Assembly (NCBI RefSeq): GCF_032854445.1
Contig: NC_088295.1
Location: forward strand, 10,153,385-10,217,384
Direction: 5' to 3'
DNA length: 64,000 bases
Origin: Liolophura sinensis
Taxonomy: Eukaryota; Mollusca; Polyplacophora; Chitonida; Chitonidae
The notes below the pieces were generated by a model that did no database searches, had not been told where the DNA came from, and saw only the letters and a list, made by a program, of their open reading frames with translations. The position numbers and the translations under genes are program-made. The stretch's first letter is position 1, and each line of letters begins with the position of its first letter. Shown here piece after piece: positions 11,831 through 24,545 of the stretch.

Positions 11831-14800
11831 AGATGCACTGCAGGCAGCCTCATCTACCTGAACAATTGTAGCCTTGATGGAACATCGTCTGTTCAGCTGT
11901 CATTCTAGTCCATGTATATATCACATTCACATTTGTGCATTTCTATAGTGTCTTTGGCTGTATGTTGCTTATGTCAGAGACGGAGTCCTCAAGAAACGGA
12001 TTAATCCAAATCTGTGCTGACAGAAATATTTGCCATCTAAGTTGTATATCAAACGGCAGACATCTTTTGTTTCCATTGGCCATTAGCCAGTCTATTTGTA
12101 GCAATATTATATTCTCAGTGTTGACAGAAAGAATTTGGGTGCACACATACTCCATTAAAGTAATTAACATCACCCCTGTTGGTAAATAATGCACCACAGT
12201 GCTAGCCGTTAGCAATTTCAACACCATGTTGTTCTAGATCGGCTAAATGTATCTGATATTTTGAGACGGCCCCCGGAAAATCGGTCAATTTACCTTTCCA
12301 TCGACCGTAAACGACACGCACTGATTAGGTGTTGCCCTTTCCCAATTAACCTACCTGTCTACGATTGGGTTTGTTATGAAATATGCACTACTTGTCTCTA
12401 ATATAATAGTCGTCTTAGTAATACAGTCGTACACACCAATCTAGCCCGAAATATACGTTTGTCTGCTGACAATCGGATGATAGGCCCATACATGCATGCC
12501 TTGTTCTTTATGACGCTAAGAAAAAAAATACTGATTTTCAAAGCGTTCTGTATACCTGTATTGGTATATAAAAGGTATATAAGTTTTTTAAAATATCCCA
12601 TGTTGAATATGTAATTTAATTTAAACAAGAGAGCAAGTTCTTAATTATTGATTTATACTGGAGTCTTGTTTTCTCAGTTTCAAAATATATATTTTGTAGT
12701 TACACCGAAAATCTTAAATGAAATTTACGAATTGTCACCTTGAAGTGTTTATTAAATGTTATTTATATAGTGTGTGCTTCTTTAGTTCCAAAGTTCATGA
12801 TATACTTTCATAAATTGTAGGAGACCGAAGTGTAGGCCTATAGTCATAGAATAACAGGGCAAGAAAAAAATTCATAATAGCTGTAGGACATGTATACAGT
12901 TGTTGTGAAATCACCTGGTAAAATGTTCCAACTCGAAACAACATTTAATTTTATTTGGGCTTTATTGTGTTCAAGACAAGATTCAGACATAATTATATTT
13001 TACATTAGCTGCTACAGGCTACCTATGTAAAAAAAGTCAATGAAATATGAACAGCTTGGAAGAATTTGTGTAACAATAAAGACGTTTGTGTGGCGTTGTC
13101 ATTCAGGTCACATGTTTTCACAAGCGCTTTTCATTTCTTAAGAGATATTTAGAGACTGGTTGTACCATAATGACATGAAGTAAAGAAATGATAACCTAGT
13201 GCCCCCTTGTTCAGCTTTTCCCCATTTCTTATATCAATATGGGGGGAAAAACAGTTTGTCTAAGATGATCCTTGTAGTCAACATTTCCGTATAACTTATT
13301 TTGATATGCGTCAGGCTGTTGTTTCCAAATATTCATATTTCTATCATCTTTCACTGGGCTCACTTATATTGTGTATGCATATACAGCGAATGGCTTTGAT
13401 TCAGTATGATTGTGTCACTTAGGAACGTACCTCATTTTCAATAAAGCCATATTCAGCGACATTTAGACTGTGGAAGATGGTCATGAAAAATATGACTTCA
13501 AAAAATCAGTTAACAACATGAAATTCAATAATAAAAAATTTTAACTGAAAAAAATAAATAATAAAATATTTAGCGGCTACCACACCATTTGAAGCTGTCG
13601 TGAACACCTTCGTCTTAATTTTCTGTTTGAGCAACATTCCTGCAACTAAAAACTCCTTCAATCCAAAACTAGAAGTTCCTCGTTAGGACTTGCCTTTCGT
13701 AGATCTATACTTAACATGTTAGCTAGCCTACAGTTTTATTTTCCGCGCCATGTATCACGATGCTGGTTAATCCCATGATGAAGGCTTGATATGAACCTAA
13801 GTAGATGGGTATTAAACGAAACCGCCCATAACTGTCTTTGCCAGGTATATGAACTGGGTGGACTTTTCAAAATTTTCCCACGTGGTTGTTAATTTCGTAG
13901 TTATTTTTGTTTTTGTCGTTTTGTTGTTGTTGTAGTTGTTTACCCGATATGATAGCCTACACAGGCCACAATTTACACCCTATCCAAAGTTACCACGGTT
14001 AATCGTGTTTAGAGGAATGGTAAGCGAGTATTTTAATTCTGTCAAAAAAAAAAAACAGCAACATAATCTAGAATTTAAAAACTGGTCTTGTCACATACAC
14101 GATTAGGCCCTTATTAGCAATGTAAATTAAGAAAGAATAGAGTTCCAGTTTATACTCGTCGATTTTTTGCGGAATAAAAGGTGAAAAGAAAACAAAAACT
14201 TACATGGAATCCAGGACCAGGGTTTGAAATTATATACAGCACTGCATGAACTCATCAACAAAAGATTGTTGATCTGGCCATTCTTTTGTTATTGTGGCTA
14301 CATAAACCTTGATTTTTGACTGTATTCTATTTTGAATGTATCTATGTATTTATTTAATTTTCTTAATTTACCTGTCCAATTATTATCGCTGATAAACTTT
14401 TGTTCTCAAATTAAAGTAATTATTTGAAACGTAAATTTTAAAAAAGTAAAACTTATCGCTGAATCAGAGATTTCTTAACTTTTTAGAAGTTGCGTATGGA
14501 TGCGTAATTTTTGTCTATGTAAATTTACCAATGAATTTAGTTTTCAAACTTAGGGTTTCTTCAGAAAATGTATAATCAGTACATATTTCTATGTTTACAA
14601 CAAACTTACAGTAATGTAAAAATACAAAGTACACAGAAATACAGTTTTTACAATCCCTTTCCGCAAAATGTGTCAGTTATATAGGGCGACCTGATCAAAT
14701 GTAGGGGATCATCACATATTTACGATAAAATTGTTCACAGCATACACATACACAATTTCCGTGGTTAAGGCTACTTTAAGTGGAATGGCGTAAAACACCA

Positions 14801-15640
14801 ATCAAATAAATAAATAAATAAATTTTAAGTGTGGTAAACATAAAAAAATATATTTGGCATATCTTGCCCAACTTTCAAGTTTGCCAATTTACATTGTATT
14901 TTGAGATATACCTTTGTTAGCAAATTAGCTTCACATACACGCTCATGAAGAACAAAACTAGAGAAATTGTGTAAAAAAAACACCTAACAGAATAACTAGG
15001 CCTTGTACAATGATATATTCTGTATATAAAAATGGTGAGAGGCCTATCTATGCTTTCAAATAAGAGTAACATATATAGCTTTATAGTTGCTAACAATTCA
15101 TTTCTGACTGTTCTGGAATTTTGTGCATATTTATGTCTTAAGGGAAAAGGTTATTCTAATAACAAAAATGCATCCACAAAAATGTAGCTCCTTTCTTACT
15201 ATTTTGTTCATAATGTGATGTGATTACATTTGTATGTATCTTTTATACACTTTTTTAACAAACTGTTAATTTATAATAAAATGAAAAGAATTAAGTCGTA
15301 CATTAAAAGTGTGTTTTATTTTTAAAAATCAGAATATTATAAAATTATTATATAAATTTTGTTTGTATAATTATTAAATATAAATAAAAATGTTAGTAAA
15401 CACACACATGTTTGGATTTCAATATTTAATATAGACCGGAAACCACAGAATACCTTACACTTACAACAAACCGTAATGTTGTGTTAAACCAAAAGAACAA
15501 AGTGTAAACTTATGCATCGTTATAGGCCTATAATATCTATGTAAGAATGAAATGACAATGTGGGTGTAGTTTATATCTCATGGAAAAAATTGGAAATGTT
15601 TTATATTAAAACATGACACTTTATAACAAAGTGTCAAAGT
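11831..15640. other. AT-rich non-coding sequence
   Basis: Very AT-rich, with poly-A and poly-T runs especially in 14.3-15.5 kb. Contains one SINE 3' fragment (listed separately). No gene seen. Confidence 0.5.
14790..14824 (+). mobile_element. SINE family 2, 3' tail only
   Basis: GGCGTAAAACACCAATCAAA followed by AAATAAAT repeats is the exact 3' end of the family-2 SINE seen complete at 46829-47093 and 47919-48191. Confidence 0.7.
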
Positions 15641-16262
15641 GTGATGTAGTGTTAGGCCTATGTCCCAAAGATAATAGTGTCTTATTTTATATTTTGTATT
15701 CCAGGGATCACCGTGTCTCTTGAAGACAGAATTACAAAAAAATATGATGTAGTTTTATGTCTCAAGGATAAGAGTATGTATAAGGCAAATTTACAAAAAG
15801 GTGACGTGGTTTTATATCCCATGGATCACCGTGTCTGTTATAAAGTGACAAAATGTAACGTAGTTTTACATCTCAACTCTGACAAAATATGACAACTGAG
15901 CATCAGGATTTTGAGTTTTCCTTTTCGAAAGTTAAATAAGACAGTGTATAAGAATTGACAGGAAAACATAGGTATGGTTAAAGTCACTCGGTCAGGACAT
16001 TGGGCCTTGTGCGGGCTGGGACAAAATGTGACAAAGTCACTCGGTCGGGATATCGGGCCTTGTGCGTGCTGTGACAAAATATGACAAAGTTAACAAAAGT
16101 GTGGCGACAAAATACATCTTACATGTACATGCTGTTAAGTATAAAATATCACACGTGACAAAGTTATCAAAACTTTTGTGGCAAAATATAACAAAAACAT
16201 ACACTTCACAAGTATTTGCCAAAGGGTAAAATATCACATTCGACAAAATGTCACAAACCCAT
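15640..16262. repeat. Degenerate tandem repeats
   Basis: Several diverged units of about 60 bases with GATGTAGTTTTATGTC and GGATCACCGTGTCT motifs are followed by two better-conserved 53-base units (about 15979-16085) starting AAAGTCACTCGGTC, then by GACAAAATGTGACAAAG-like remnants. The open frames across it are not credible genes. Confidence 0.6.
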
Positions 16263-16920
16263 GATATTCGTCAGCATTTTATGCAGTAAAACCAGAAAAC
16301 TGGTAGGTCTGGGATTTTCTGGTCTATGTTCCTGAGCGTTCCCGTCCAAATAATGCAGGTGTACACAGAAGGGTTGCTTTGTGGTTCTGTGTGCGATAAA
16401 AAGTTAATGCTCTTATCACCAAAAATGTTCTTATGTTTTTGGAAGTTTTAAGGGAAATTTCTCCTTCAAGAGATGTTTACTGCTTTACCTCAGTTGGCAT
16501 TTTTACACTGTCTGCCATGGTGACCTTTTAAAAGACAAAAAAAAAATGGTTTTCAAGAAAAAAAGAGCACCAGTGCAAGACGTCAGAGTTGTATATTGAA
16601 ATTTTTGAGTACGAAACCAGTGGAAACGGGCATATAATTTTGACCAGCTGTGGATACAAGAAGACATGAAGCTGCTGGTCCATTCAGCTGTGAAGATTCC
16701 TGAGCATCACAAAAAAAACAGGACAGAGTGCTAAATATTAACTAGTCTTGATTTTGTTAACTTCCTGTTTGGTCACATTTTTTTCTAACTACTTCAGATT
16801 TGTCAAATAATTTGATTGCCGTCAGAGTGAGTATATTTTTCAGTTTATCAGAACGCGCTATGCGTTTGTGTCGTACATACACTACACGCGCATGCGGATT
16901 GCCTCGCACCCAAAAGAATC

Positions 16921-17127
16921 CGCTCATTGGTGGATGAGATGTACTGACGCTAACTAGTATATAGGGGGCGTACCCGACTCGCCTTGATCATGGCCTGTAA
17001 TTTCGTGTTATTTTTGACTGATTCTGAGTGTCTGCTATCCTGCAGTCGAGCGACATTCTCCGACTGGTTCGCCATTTCCAGGTAGCCAAATATCACGGAC
17101 AACCGTGACAAATACATACAGTTTCAG
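16921..17127 (+). promoter_or_regulatory. Candidate promoter and 5' non-coding exon
   Basis: Within a locally CpG-containing stretch there is ATTGG (inverted CCAAT) at 16926-16930 and TATATAG at 16958-16964. About 135 bases after the expected start lies a strong splice donor, TTTCAG followed by GTAAGTGT, with GT at 17128. I infer a first non-coding exon from about 16990 to 17127. No downstream coding exon is visible until 42 kb, so it could be an alternative distal promoter of the Notch-ligand-like gene, or it could serve a non-coding transcript. Confidence 0.35.
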
Positions 17128-17129
17128 GT

Positions 17130-18470
17130 AAGTGTAGTTTGGCTCCACTTAGCGTGATTCCGATGTTCCACCAGTGAAAAAAATGCTTTGACACAAATCG
17201 TTTCATGTGCGCCAGCCAATCAAAGATAAACGTTTTGAACATGTGGCACGTTGGTTATCTCCCAGGGAACCCAGCGGGTTTCCCCCAATGTTACCACCAT
17301 TTACCCTTCATACTAGGTGACTAAAGTAATTACATGCGGTGAACCTTTCACTTTCGCACACTCAAACCGCACGACCAGGCTTGCCACCCCATGTTGTATG
17401 CTTGACATATTGCCTACATAAGAACAAGTCTTACCCGAAGAAGACTTTCTGACGTTGTATCCATGCTGCTCTGCGTTCTTCCTCAGAGCTCGCGCACACG
17501 TGGGCACCTCAATCGGCAGCATGGAAGGGGGTTACTATCGCACGGGGATCCAACGAATTCTGTGTACGATGAGAGCTACACGACCGTTGCCATGTGAGTT
17601 CAACAAGCTATTTGTCAAGCTAGTTGTCGGCAAACAACTTCTGTTTTCAATATGCATTGTTTTTGCATGGTTTTACCCTCGTGCGCTGTGGTGACTGACA
17701 TCGACATCGAAATATTACCCGATATATTGTATACTCAACAACAGCAGCGCCTAAAATGTCTCATCGAGCCTTTGCATGCGCATTTCATACTTTATAGAGA
17801 ATGGTTTTTGTTCAGTTATATAATTCTTACATGGGACTTGGACACATGTCGAGAATTAAATCAGAAAATACCGGTTTTGTTTTGATTTGAGTTTTGCCCT
17901 GTTAGATAGTTCACGGAACTGTGGAGTTGTGTGTTATCAGCCAGTAAATACTGGTAATTTGAGAAAAAAAAATGATGTAACGTACTTAACCTGTCAATCA
18001 GTAGAATGCTACCACTGCAAGAATTATACCTGCTATGAATTATCTCTCGTGTTATTTCAACGCTGACAACTGTACATTATAACTCACTTGCTGGTAAAAT
18101 GCCAATTTGTTATCTCCATACTTGTGTGAACTCTAATCAATGCCCAGCTATTGCTGAATGTCCTGTAAAATGGCCGAAACGTGAGATTAGCTTTACACCG
18201 TGGCGCAGGGTTCTGTCCTGTCTTCCTTGAATGCATAGCAATTTTCCTTTTTACATGTTCAGTCTTCCACCTGGTCTTAATGTTACCTATATACAGTGGA
18301 TTTGTATTTTTTCCATTTCGGCAAATGTGAAAATAAGAGTTTCTTCCATTTTGCTGACAAAATTACTGGTTGCCATCTTATTCTCCACTGCACGCTGATC
18401 GTTTCAGTAGCCATTTACACCGTTTTTTTGCCAGGCTTTGTTAAGTTAGTGGCCTAGTTGCGATCTAGTA
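17130..18470. other. Non-coding sequence
   Basis: No supportable exon or repeat family. Confidence 0.45.
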
Positions 18471-18472
18471 CG

Positions 18473-19690
18473 GGAACAATTGTGTCAGGCTGGAGACTCC
18501 GTTGTGAGATTGTGTAGTGACGATTGTGTCAGGTTGGAGACTCCGTTGTGAGCTTGTGTAGTGACGATTGTGTCAGGCTGGAGACTCCGTTGTGAGCTTG
18601 TGTAGTGACGATTGTGTCAGGCTGGAGACTCCGTTGTGAGCTTGTGTAGTGACGATTGTGTCAGACTGGAGACTCCGTTGTGAGCTTGTGTAGTGACGAT
18701 TGTGTCAGGCTGGAGACTCCGTTGTGAGCTTGTGTAGTGACGATTGTGTCAGGCTGGAGACTCCGTTGTGAGCTTGTGTAGTTACTATTGTGTCAGGCTG
18801 GAGACTCCGTTGTGAGCTTGTGTAGTGACGATTGTGTCAGGCTGGAGACTCCGTTGTGAGCTTGTGTAGTGACGATTGTGTCAGGCTGGAGACTCCGTTG
18901 TGAGCTTGTGTAGTGACGATTGTGTCAGGCTGGAGACTCCGTTGTGAGCTTGTGTAGTGACGATTGTGTCAGGCTGGAGACTCCGCTGTGAGCTTGTGTA
19001 GTGACAATTGTGCCAGGCTGGAGACTCCGTTGTGAGCTTGTGTAGTGACAATTGTGTCAGGCTGGATACTCCGTTGTGAGCTTGTGTAGTGACGATTGTG
19101 TCGGCCTGGTGCCTCCGCTGTGAGCTTGTGCAGTTACTATTGTGTCAGGCTGGTGGCTCAGTTGTAAGTTTGTGTAGTGACGATTGTGTCAAGCCGGTGT
19201 CTCAGTTATGAGCTGGTCCGGTTAATATTGTATCAGGCCGGTTGGTCAGTTGTGAGTTTGTGCTGTGACCAATGCGCCATTCTGGTGATTGAGTTTGTGA
19301 CCACTGTGTCAGTCTTGTGCTGCGAGCTTGTGCGCTGACCATCTTGTCATTTGGTGGCTCAGTTATGAGCTTATGCGGCGATTATTGTGTCATTGGTGAT
19401 TCAATTTTGAGCGTGCGCGGTGACCATTGTATGAGACACGTGCCTCACTTGTAAGCTTGTGCCAGGCCGGCGGCTCAGTTGTGAGCTTGTGTAGTGACAA
19501 GTGTCAAACTTGTGCAGAGACTATTGGGTCAACCTGGTGGCTCAGTTGTAAACTCGTCCAATAACTGTTTTGTGAAGCCGGTGGCTCAGTTATGGGCTGG
19601 TCCGGTGAATATTATATCAGGCCGGTTGGTCAGTTGTGAGCTTGTGCAATAACCATTGTGTCATTTGGTGTCTCAGTTGTGTCGGGTCGA
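18473..19690. repeat. 44-base minisatellite with a decay gradient
   Basis: About 15 nearly identical units (GACGATTGTGTCAGGCTGGA then GACTCCGTTGTGAGCTTGTG then TAGT) fill 18473-19140. To the right about a dozen progressively diverged and length-variable units continue to about 19690, recognisable by GTGTCA..GGTGGCTCAGTTGTGAGCTT-like motifs. Confidence 0.9.
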
Positions 19691-22600
19691 TGACTCAGGT
19701 CCGCTCCTTGCGCTGTTTCCTAGCGCTGTTTTTGAAAATAGTGTCCAAAACTGCGAAAACTAAATTATTTGAATCCATAAACATGGCACTAGCGTGTTTT
19801 CTGGAAGGGAAGCGTTGGAAGGAAATTCCAACCTCAAGCACTGGTGGATTCACTTGGTGTGCAAGAGTAGATTTCTAAATGTTTGTTTTGAGTTAACATC
19901 ATGCTCTTCTGAACCCGATTGACAAGAATTTCAGTTATATCAAGTAAGTACAATCGTACTATTACACTATAAGGTAAATTCGCAAGATTATATAATCTAA
20001 AATTTTTCAAACAAATATGACAAAGCTATCCAATAAATCATTTAGAATTATAGTTTATGTGACACACATATATAAGTCACGTACCGTATTATTTTAATGT
20101 GTGCGGCTATTAGCATGTAGTTTATGTGTTATAGGGGTGGGGAGCTAAATTCATTTTAATGTTTCAGAGTAATGTTTTCGAGCAGATCAAAATAATTGGT
20201 TTATTGCTAACATTTTGGAACTTGAAGCTGCAATCGAGGATGTCGACTATTGTGGTTTTATGATGTGCTAACATCCATAATAAATGTTTACATCACGTTA
20301 TGGCATATAAGGACTTCTAGATGTAGTGTTACAAGCTCACATCATTGCAAATATAGAAGTATAGAGGGCGCTACTGACTAATAGAACATTCGCCCTGCAA
20401 GTTTATATCTGAAAATGACCAGTGGACATTTACCGTACACAAACAATGTGCGGTGTGTATATCAGCAATTCTAAGTCAAGAGATTGGTCTGGTACATGGA
20501 GAGGGCCAGTGGTTTAATCTGGGCCTCCGCTGTCTTCCACCCATAAACCTGTCCGGGGTCACATAGTTGAAGAATTCATGAGGACAGCTTTACACGCCAT
20601 TCCGATAAATAAATAAATAAATAAATAACTGAATCAATCAGTCAACCAATCAACCAGTACATCTGTAATTATAAAAACAAAGTCTACACTTTATAAAAGT
20701 ATTATCGGGAGGAAGCTTGTTTGTTTTGTATAACAGTTATCATAAGTATACACATAAATTCATAACGACAATACTCTGTGATGAAAAGTGTCTAATATGC
20801 TATTACGCTTTTAACAGACCTTGAAGAATGTGTTTTCATTCGATCATTGGAGTGTTGTGAGGACCTGTGCTTCGATCTCCATTCTTGTTCTCCTTCCTTA
20901 TATTAAAGAACACGTTTTCTTTTAAAGCTCCAATGATTTATAATATATTCTGGATTGTCATTCAAGATATTTTGCCATTACGCTATCTTATTCTTATGTG
21001 AAACATAAGACTAAAATTATTCCTGCAACATTCGTACAAGCTCTCATGTGATCTTGGGGTATACGTGTAATTTTTAATATGATCAATTCGATTCCCCAAG
21101 ATAAAAAATCGGAAACGTGTTAAACATAACTGTCAATACAGCATGAGAGTTAAATGGTGAGAATAAAACCCATTAAACTTGTTTTAACTGAGATAAATAT
21201 CGTGAATAAATGTAAACGTTGCTAATAGCATGCTATGGATTTTTCTGTAACAAGAGATCAGCACACATGTACCCATGTCTCGGGAAGAGAGCGTTACCAA
21301 ATAATTTTCACATTTAAAGACCCTCCCTTTCTACTATGATACTACAGTTTATCAAACTCAAGGATAAGCTGAAATTAAATGATGGTTGGGTTAGATTAAG
21401 CTTTCGATCTGCCTGCTAAATTTCATTGTAATATAATGGAATTTAAGTTTGATGAACGACTTTATACACAAGTCAAAGTAAACCAGAAGAAATATAATAA
21501 TCAGTAAAAATAATTTCCGTACCGTAATAAAGCTATGAGTAGACGATTAAGCCCAGAAAATATTCACAAGCTTGGGATATTAAGTATTAAGTAACACAGG
21601 GATATTAAGTAACAGTCAGATAAAAAAAAATGGAGGCTTAAATAGGGGCATAGTTCGTAATGTTTAATCTGACTTGGTATAAATAAGGGTCATGAACTGA
21701 TAAACGCCACAGTAACGAAGTGAAACAATTTGGAAGCGTAACGTCATTATAAATATGTCAGTCTCAGTAATAAAAATTGAACTCATTTTCTGAATTTAAA
21801 ACCAAGTAACGTCAGCTTTCCTTCTTTTAAATACATTGTGACCTAGCTGTTTTAGGAGTTACACGTATATGTTTTCAATTTAATTGGATGTTTTCTGAGC
21901 CATGCCCATGATGAGAAATAGAAATCTGCATATGTATATGATTTGGTTAAGGATGAAGGAAACTTAAAACGGATGTTCTAATATATTTCTTTTACATTAC
22001 TATGTTAACGCATTCTAATTTTTTTCTAAATTATAAATTTATGAAAACAAACTCTTAAAAAAAGTAGTATCTTAAAAATGACTATATTATCTTGCAAAGG
22101 CAAAGTAGGTAGGCTTAAATACAACAATTAGGAATTATGAAAATGACAGCAGGTACTATTCATTGTGTGTAACTCCAATACGATCTTTGAAATTTACTTT
22201 AAACTCTACAACACGGTGTTAAACTGTAGCAAAGAAAAATACCTGGCAACAAATCAAAAATTGCCAACAGGATACAACTACTACAAACAGGAAATATATT
22301 TTATATTTGTGTAATTTATTTTTTTTTATTTTTTATTTATTAGTATTTTTGGCAGTTTAGGCTTTTAGCTAAATATAAATATCGCTCATTGTATTTAAGG
22401 AACTGCAACAGTGGGTCGGTATTCTTTCTTCTGAGTTTATGCATGTGGTATAAGTAAGATCTATACTGGCGTCTTCATCCCCCACAAGGGAGTCATTTGA
22501 GCCACTGCAGTATATACAACCAATAAGTAAGACTGGAAGACAATAACGTCTTCATCATGTGCAATCAAGTTTGAAGCTTGACGTCGTTGAATCAGCACTT

Positions 22601-23180
22601 AACGAAACCAGATCGGATCGAAGATGGATGCTCACAGGGGAACCATACCCAGACTGAGGTGTTTGGTAACAGGAGGGCAGTTTTCTAAAGCTCCCTATAC
22701 ACAGGTAAGCTGTGTCATCTTGTGGCCACCATTGTCCCTTCATAGTAAGGCTCAAAATTATACCTGCTCAGAAAAACTGAATCCCGACAATGGTGGCTTT
22801 TGTCCTTGTGCCATTTCTCAGAAGTTGCTATCTGGAGCAGCGTGTTTTCTCCCTGGTACCCAGCAGCTATTCCTATTGGCTGACGACCCAGACGTTGGCC
22901 AATGAAACAGTCGGTTGTTAACAAAGACCGCTATATGTGGTATGTGTTAAGAACTCTCACTGGATATTGTATGAGGTATGGTGATTGATGTTTGTAAGTG
23001 AGAGAACCTATCGTTACAGCTTCAGAAGGCTTCATCTGAACTCTTACCGAATATTCTGTGAACGATTTCCCCTGTGGCCTTGCATAACAGGAAACACAGG
23101 TTAAAAAGGAACAGGTGAGATTGTGTCTTGCTCATGATAAGCGTGTCAGTGAAACCTCGGGCTGCATGTGACTTAGAACA
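19691..23180. other. AT-rich non-coding sequence
   Basis: A possible diverged SINE-like segment ending in AAATAAAT repeats lies at about 20504-20625. I see no gene; short frames at 22.5-22.9 kb on both strands match nothing I know. Confidence 0.45.
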
Positions 23181-23184
23181 TACC

Positions 23185-23437
23185 GGGGCCCCGTGGTCGA
23201 GGTAGTTAGTGTGCCAACTCGCCGCCATGACCCAAGAGCCTATCACCAATGCGGCCGTTGTTAGTTCAAGTACATCTCCGGCGTACGTGGGAAGGCCTTG
23301 CCAGCAACCTGTGGATGGTCATGCGTTTCCCCATGGATGTGTCCGGTTTCCTCCCATCATAATTGTAATTGTGTGTAGTACAAATGAAATATTCTTCACT
23401 ACAGCGTAAAACATCAGTCAAATAAATAAATAAATAA
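23185..23437 (+). mobile_element. SINE family 2, near-full-length, diverged
   Basis: A tRNA-like head (GGGGCCCCGTGGTCGAGGTAG, then ATGACCCAAGAGCC, then GTTAGTTCAAG as a box B remnant) is followed by the family body with GTACGTGGGAAGG and ends with GCGTAAAACA and (AAAT)n. The order matches the intact copies at 47919-48191 and 46829-47093. Confidence 0.8.
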
Positions 23438-23439
23438 CA

Positions 23440-23545
23440 CCTTAAACCTGGTCTCTGGTCAGTTTATCTCAGTTAGGGTTTTATTCTAACTGTTCAGATC
23501 AATACTTAAATAATCGCAGTTCCATGCCCCCAATGTGCTCCACGG
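23440..23545 (+). repeat. Interspersed repeat R3, partial copy
   Basis: CTCTGGTCAGTTTATCTCAG, TTAGGGTTTTATTCTAACTG and CTTAAATAATCGCAGTT blocks match R3. It directly abuts the tail of the preceding SINE. Confidence 0.65.
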
Positions 23546-24221
23546 ATTAAGCAGAGTTAGTTGTATATATGCAGTGATTTTAATTGCAATTTACTCTAAA
23601 CACAGTATTGTTATCACATTAATTCAATAATCACACGAAAACTGTGCAGAGGGCCTCTGGAATGCTTAGTCCTCAAGAAGAAGCATGGTTTGTGCAAGAA
23701 TACAACTACACTGACGCAGGACTACGGCATTAGTATAAACTGGCAGACTGTATAAGTATCATACGAAGCGGAAAATTTGCATACTCGAATTAACCAGCAG
23801 TATTTACCATTGTATGTGTTTTTCCCTGGTTTACATCGACTGACGATTCTCCTTTATGGGAATCTGTTGTGTTACAGACGCGGTGTTAAACGAGTATGGA
23901 AAGTGTCGGTAAGCAAGGAATATGTAAAAAAAAGTACTTTCGTTCAAGATAGAACGCGCTGGTAGGGTTTTAAGGATTTTAGATACTATTATTTAGATTA
24001 CTGTGGAAAGAAAGAGCTTTTAATTTTTGTCCATGAAGCAGTTCTATTTATACGCATGTATATATCTATATACATATATCTATGGACGCTCTACATGCAC
24101 ATACATCGATAAAAGGAAACTTTAAGAAAGAGCAGAAAGCACATATGTAAGTACCCATGTCGCCGGAAATATGTATTCATGTCAAATAAAAATTTATTTA
24201 TATTTATCGATCGAAGTAATT

Positions 24222-24396
24222 GATTTATTTATTTTTTTATTTATTTGATTGGTGTTTTACGCCGTACTCAAGAATATTTCACTTATACAAGGGCGGCCAG
24301 CATTATGGTGGGAGGAAACCGGGCAGAGCCCAGGGGAACCCACAACCATCCGCATGTTCCTGACACCCCTTCCCACTTACGGCCGGAGACGAAGCG
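24222..24396 (-). mobile_element. SINE family 2, 3' portion, reverse
   Basis: Starts with (ATTT)n and TGATTGGTGTTTTACGCCGT, continues through CATTATGGTGGGAGGAAACC and stops near CGGCCGGAGACGAAG. The head is missing on this strand. Confidence 0.8.
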
Positions 24397-24416
24397 AAGT
24401 AATTTAAAGTGGTTAG

Positions 24417-24545
24417 CCGAGGGGGTTAGCCAAGTGGTAAGTGTGCCATCGCGGCGCAATCACCAGAAGTCTCTTTCCAATGCGGTCCGTGTGAGTTCAA
24501 GTCCATCTCATGCTGGCCTCCTCTACGGCCATCGTTACAGTAGTG
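24417..24545 (+). mobile_element. SINE family 2, head portion, forward
   Basis: The tRNA-like head (GTTAGCCAAGTGGTAAGTGT) and GTGAGTTCAAGTCCATCTCA match the 5' half of the family; the 3' half is missing. It lies about 20 bases from an oppositely oriented 3' half. Confidence 0.65.
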
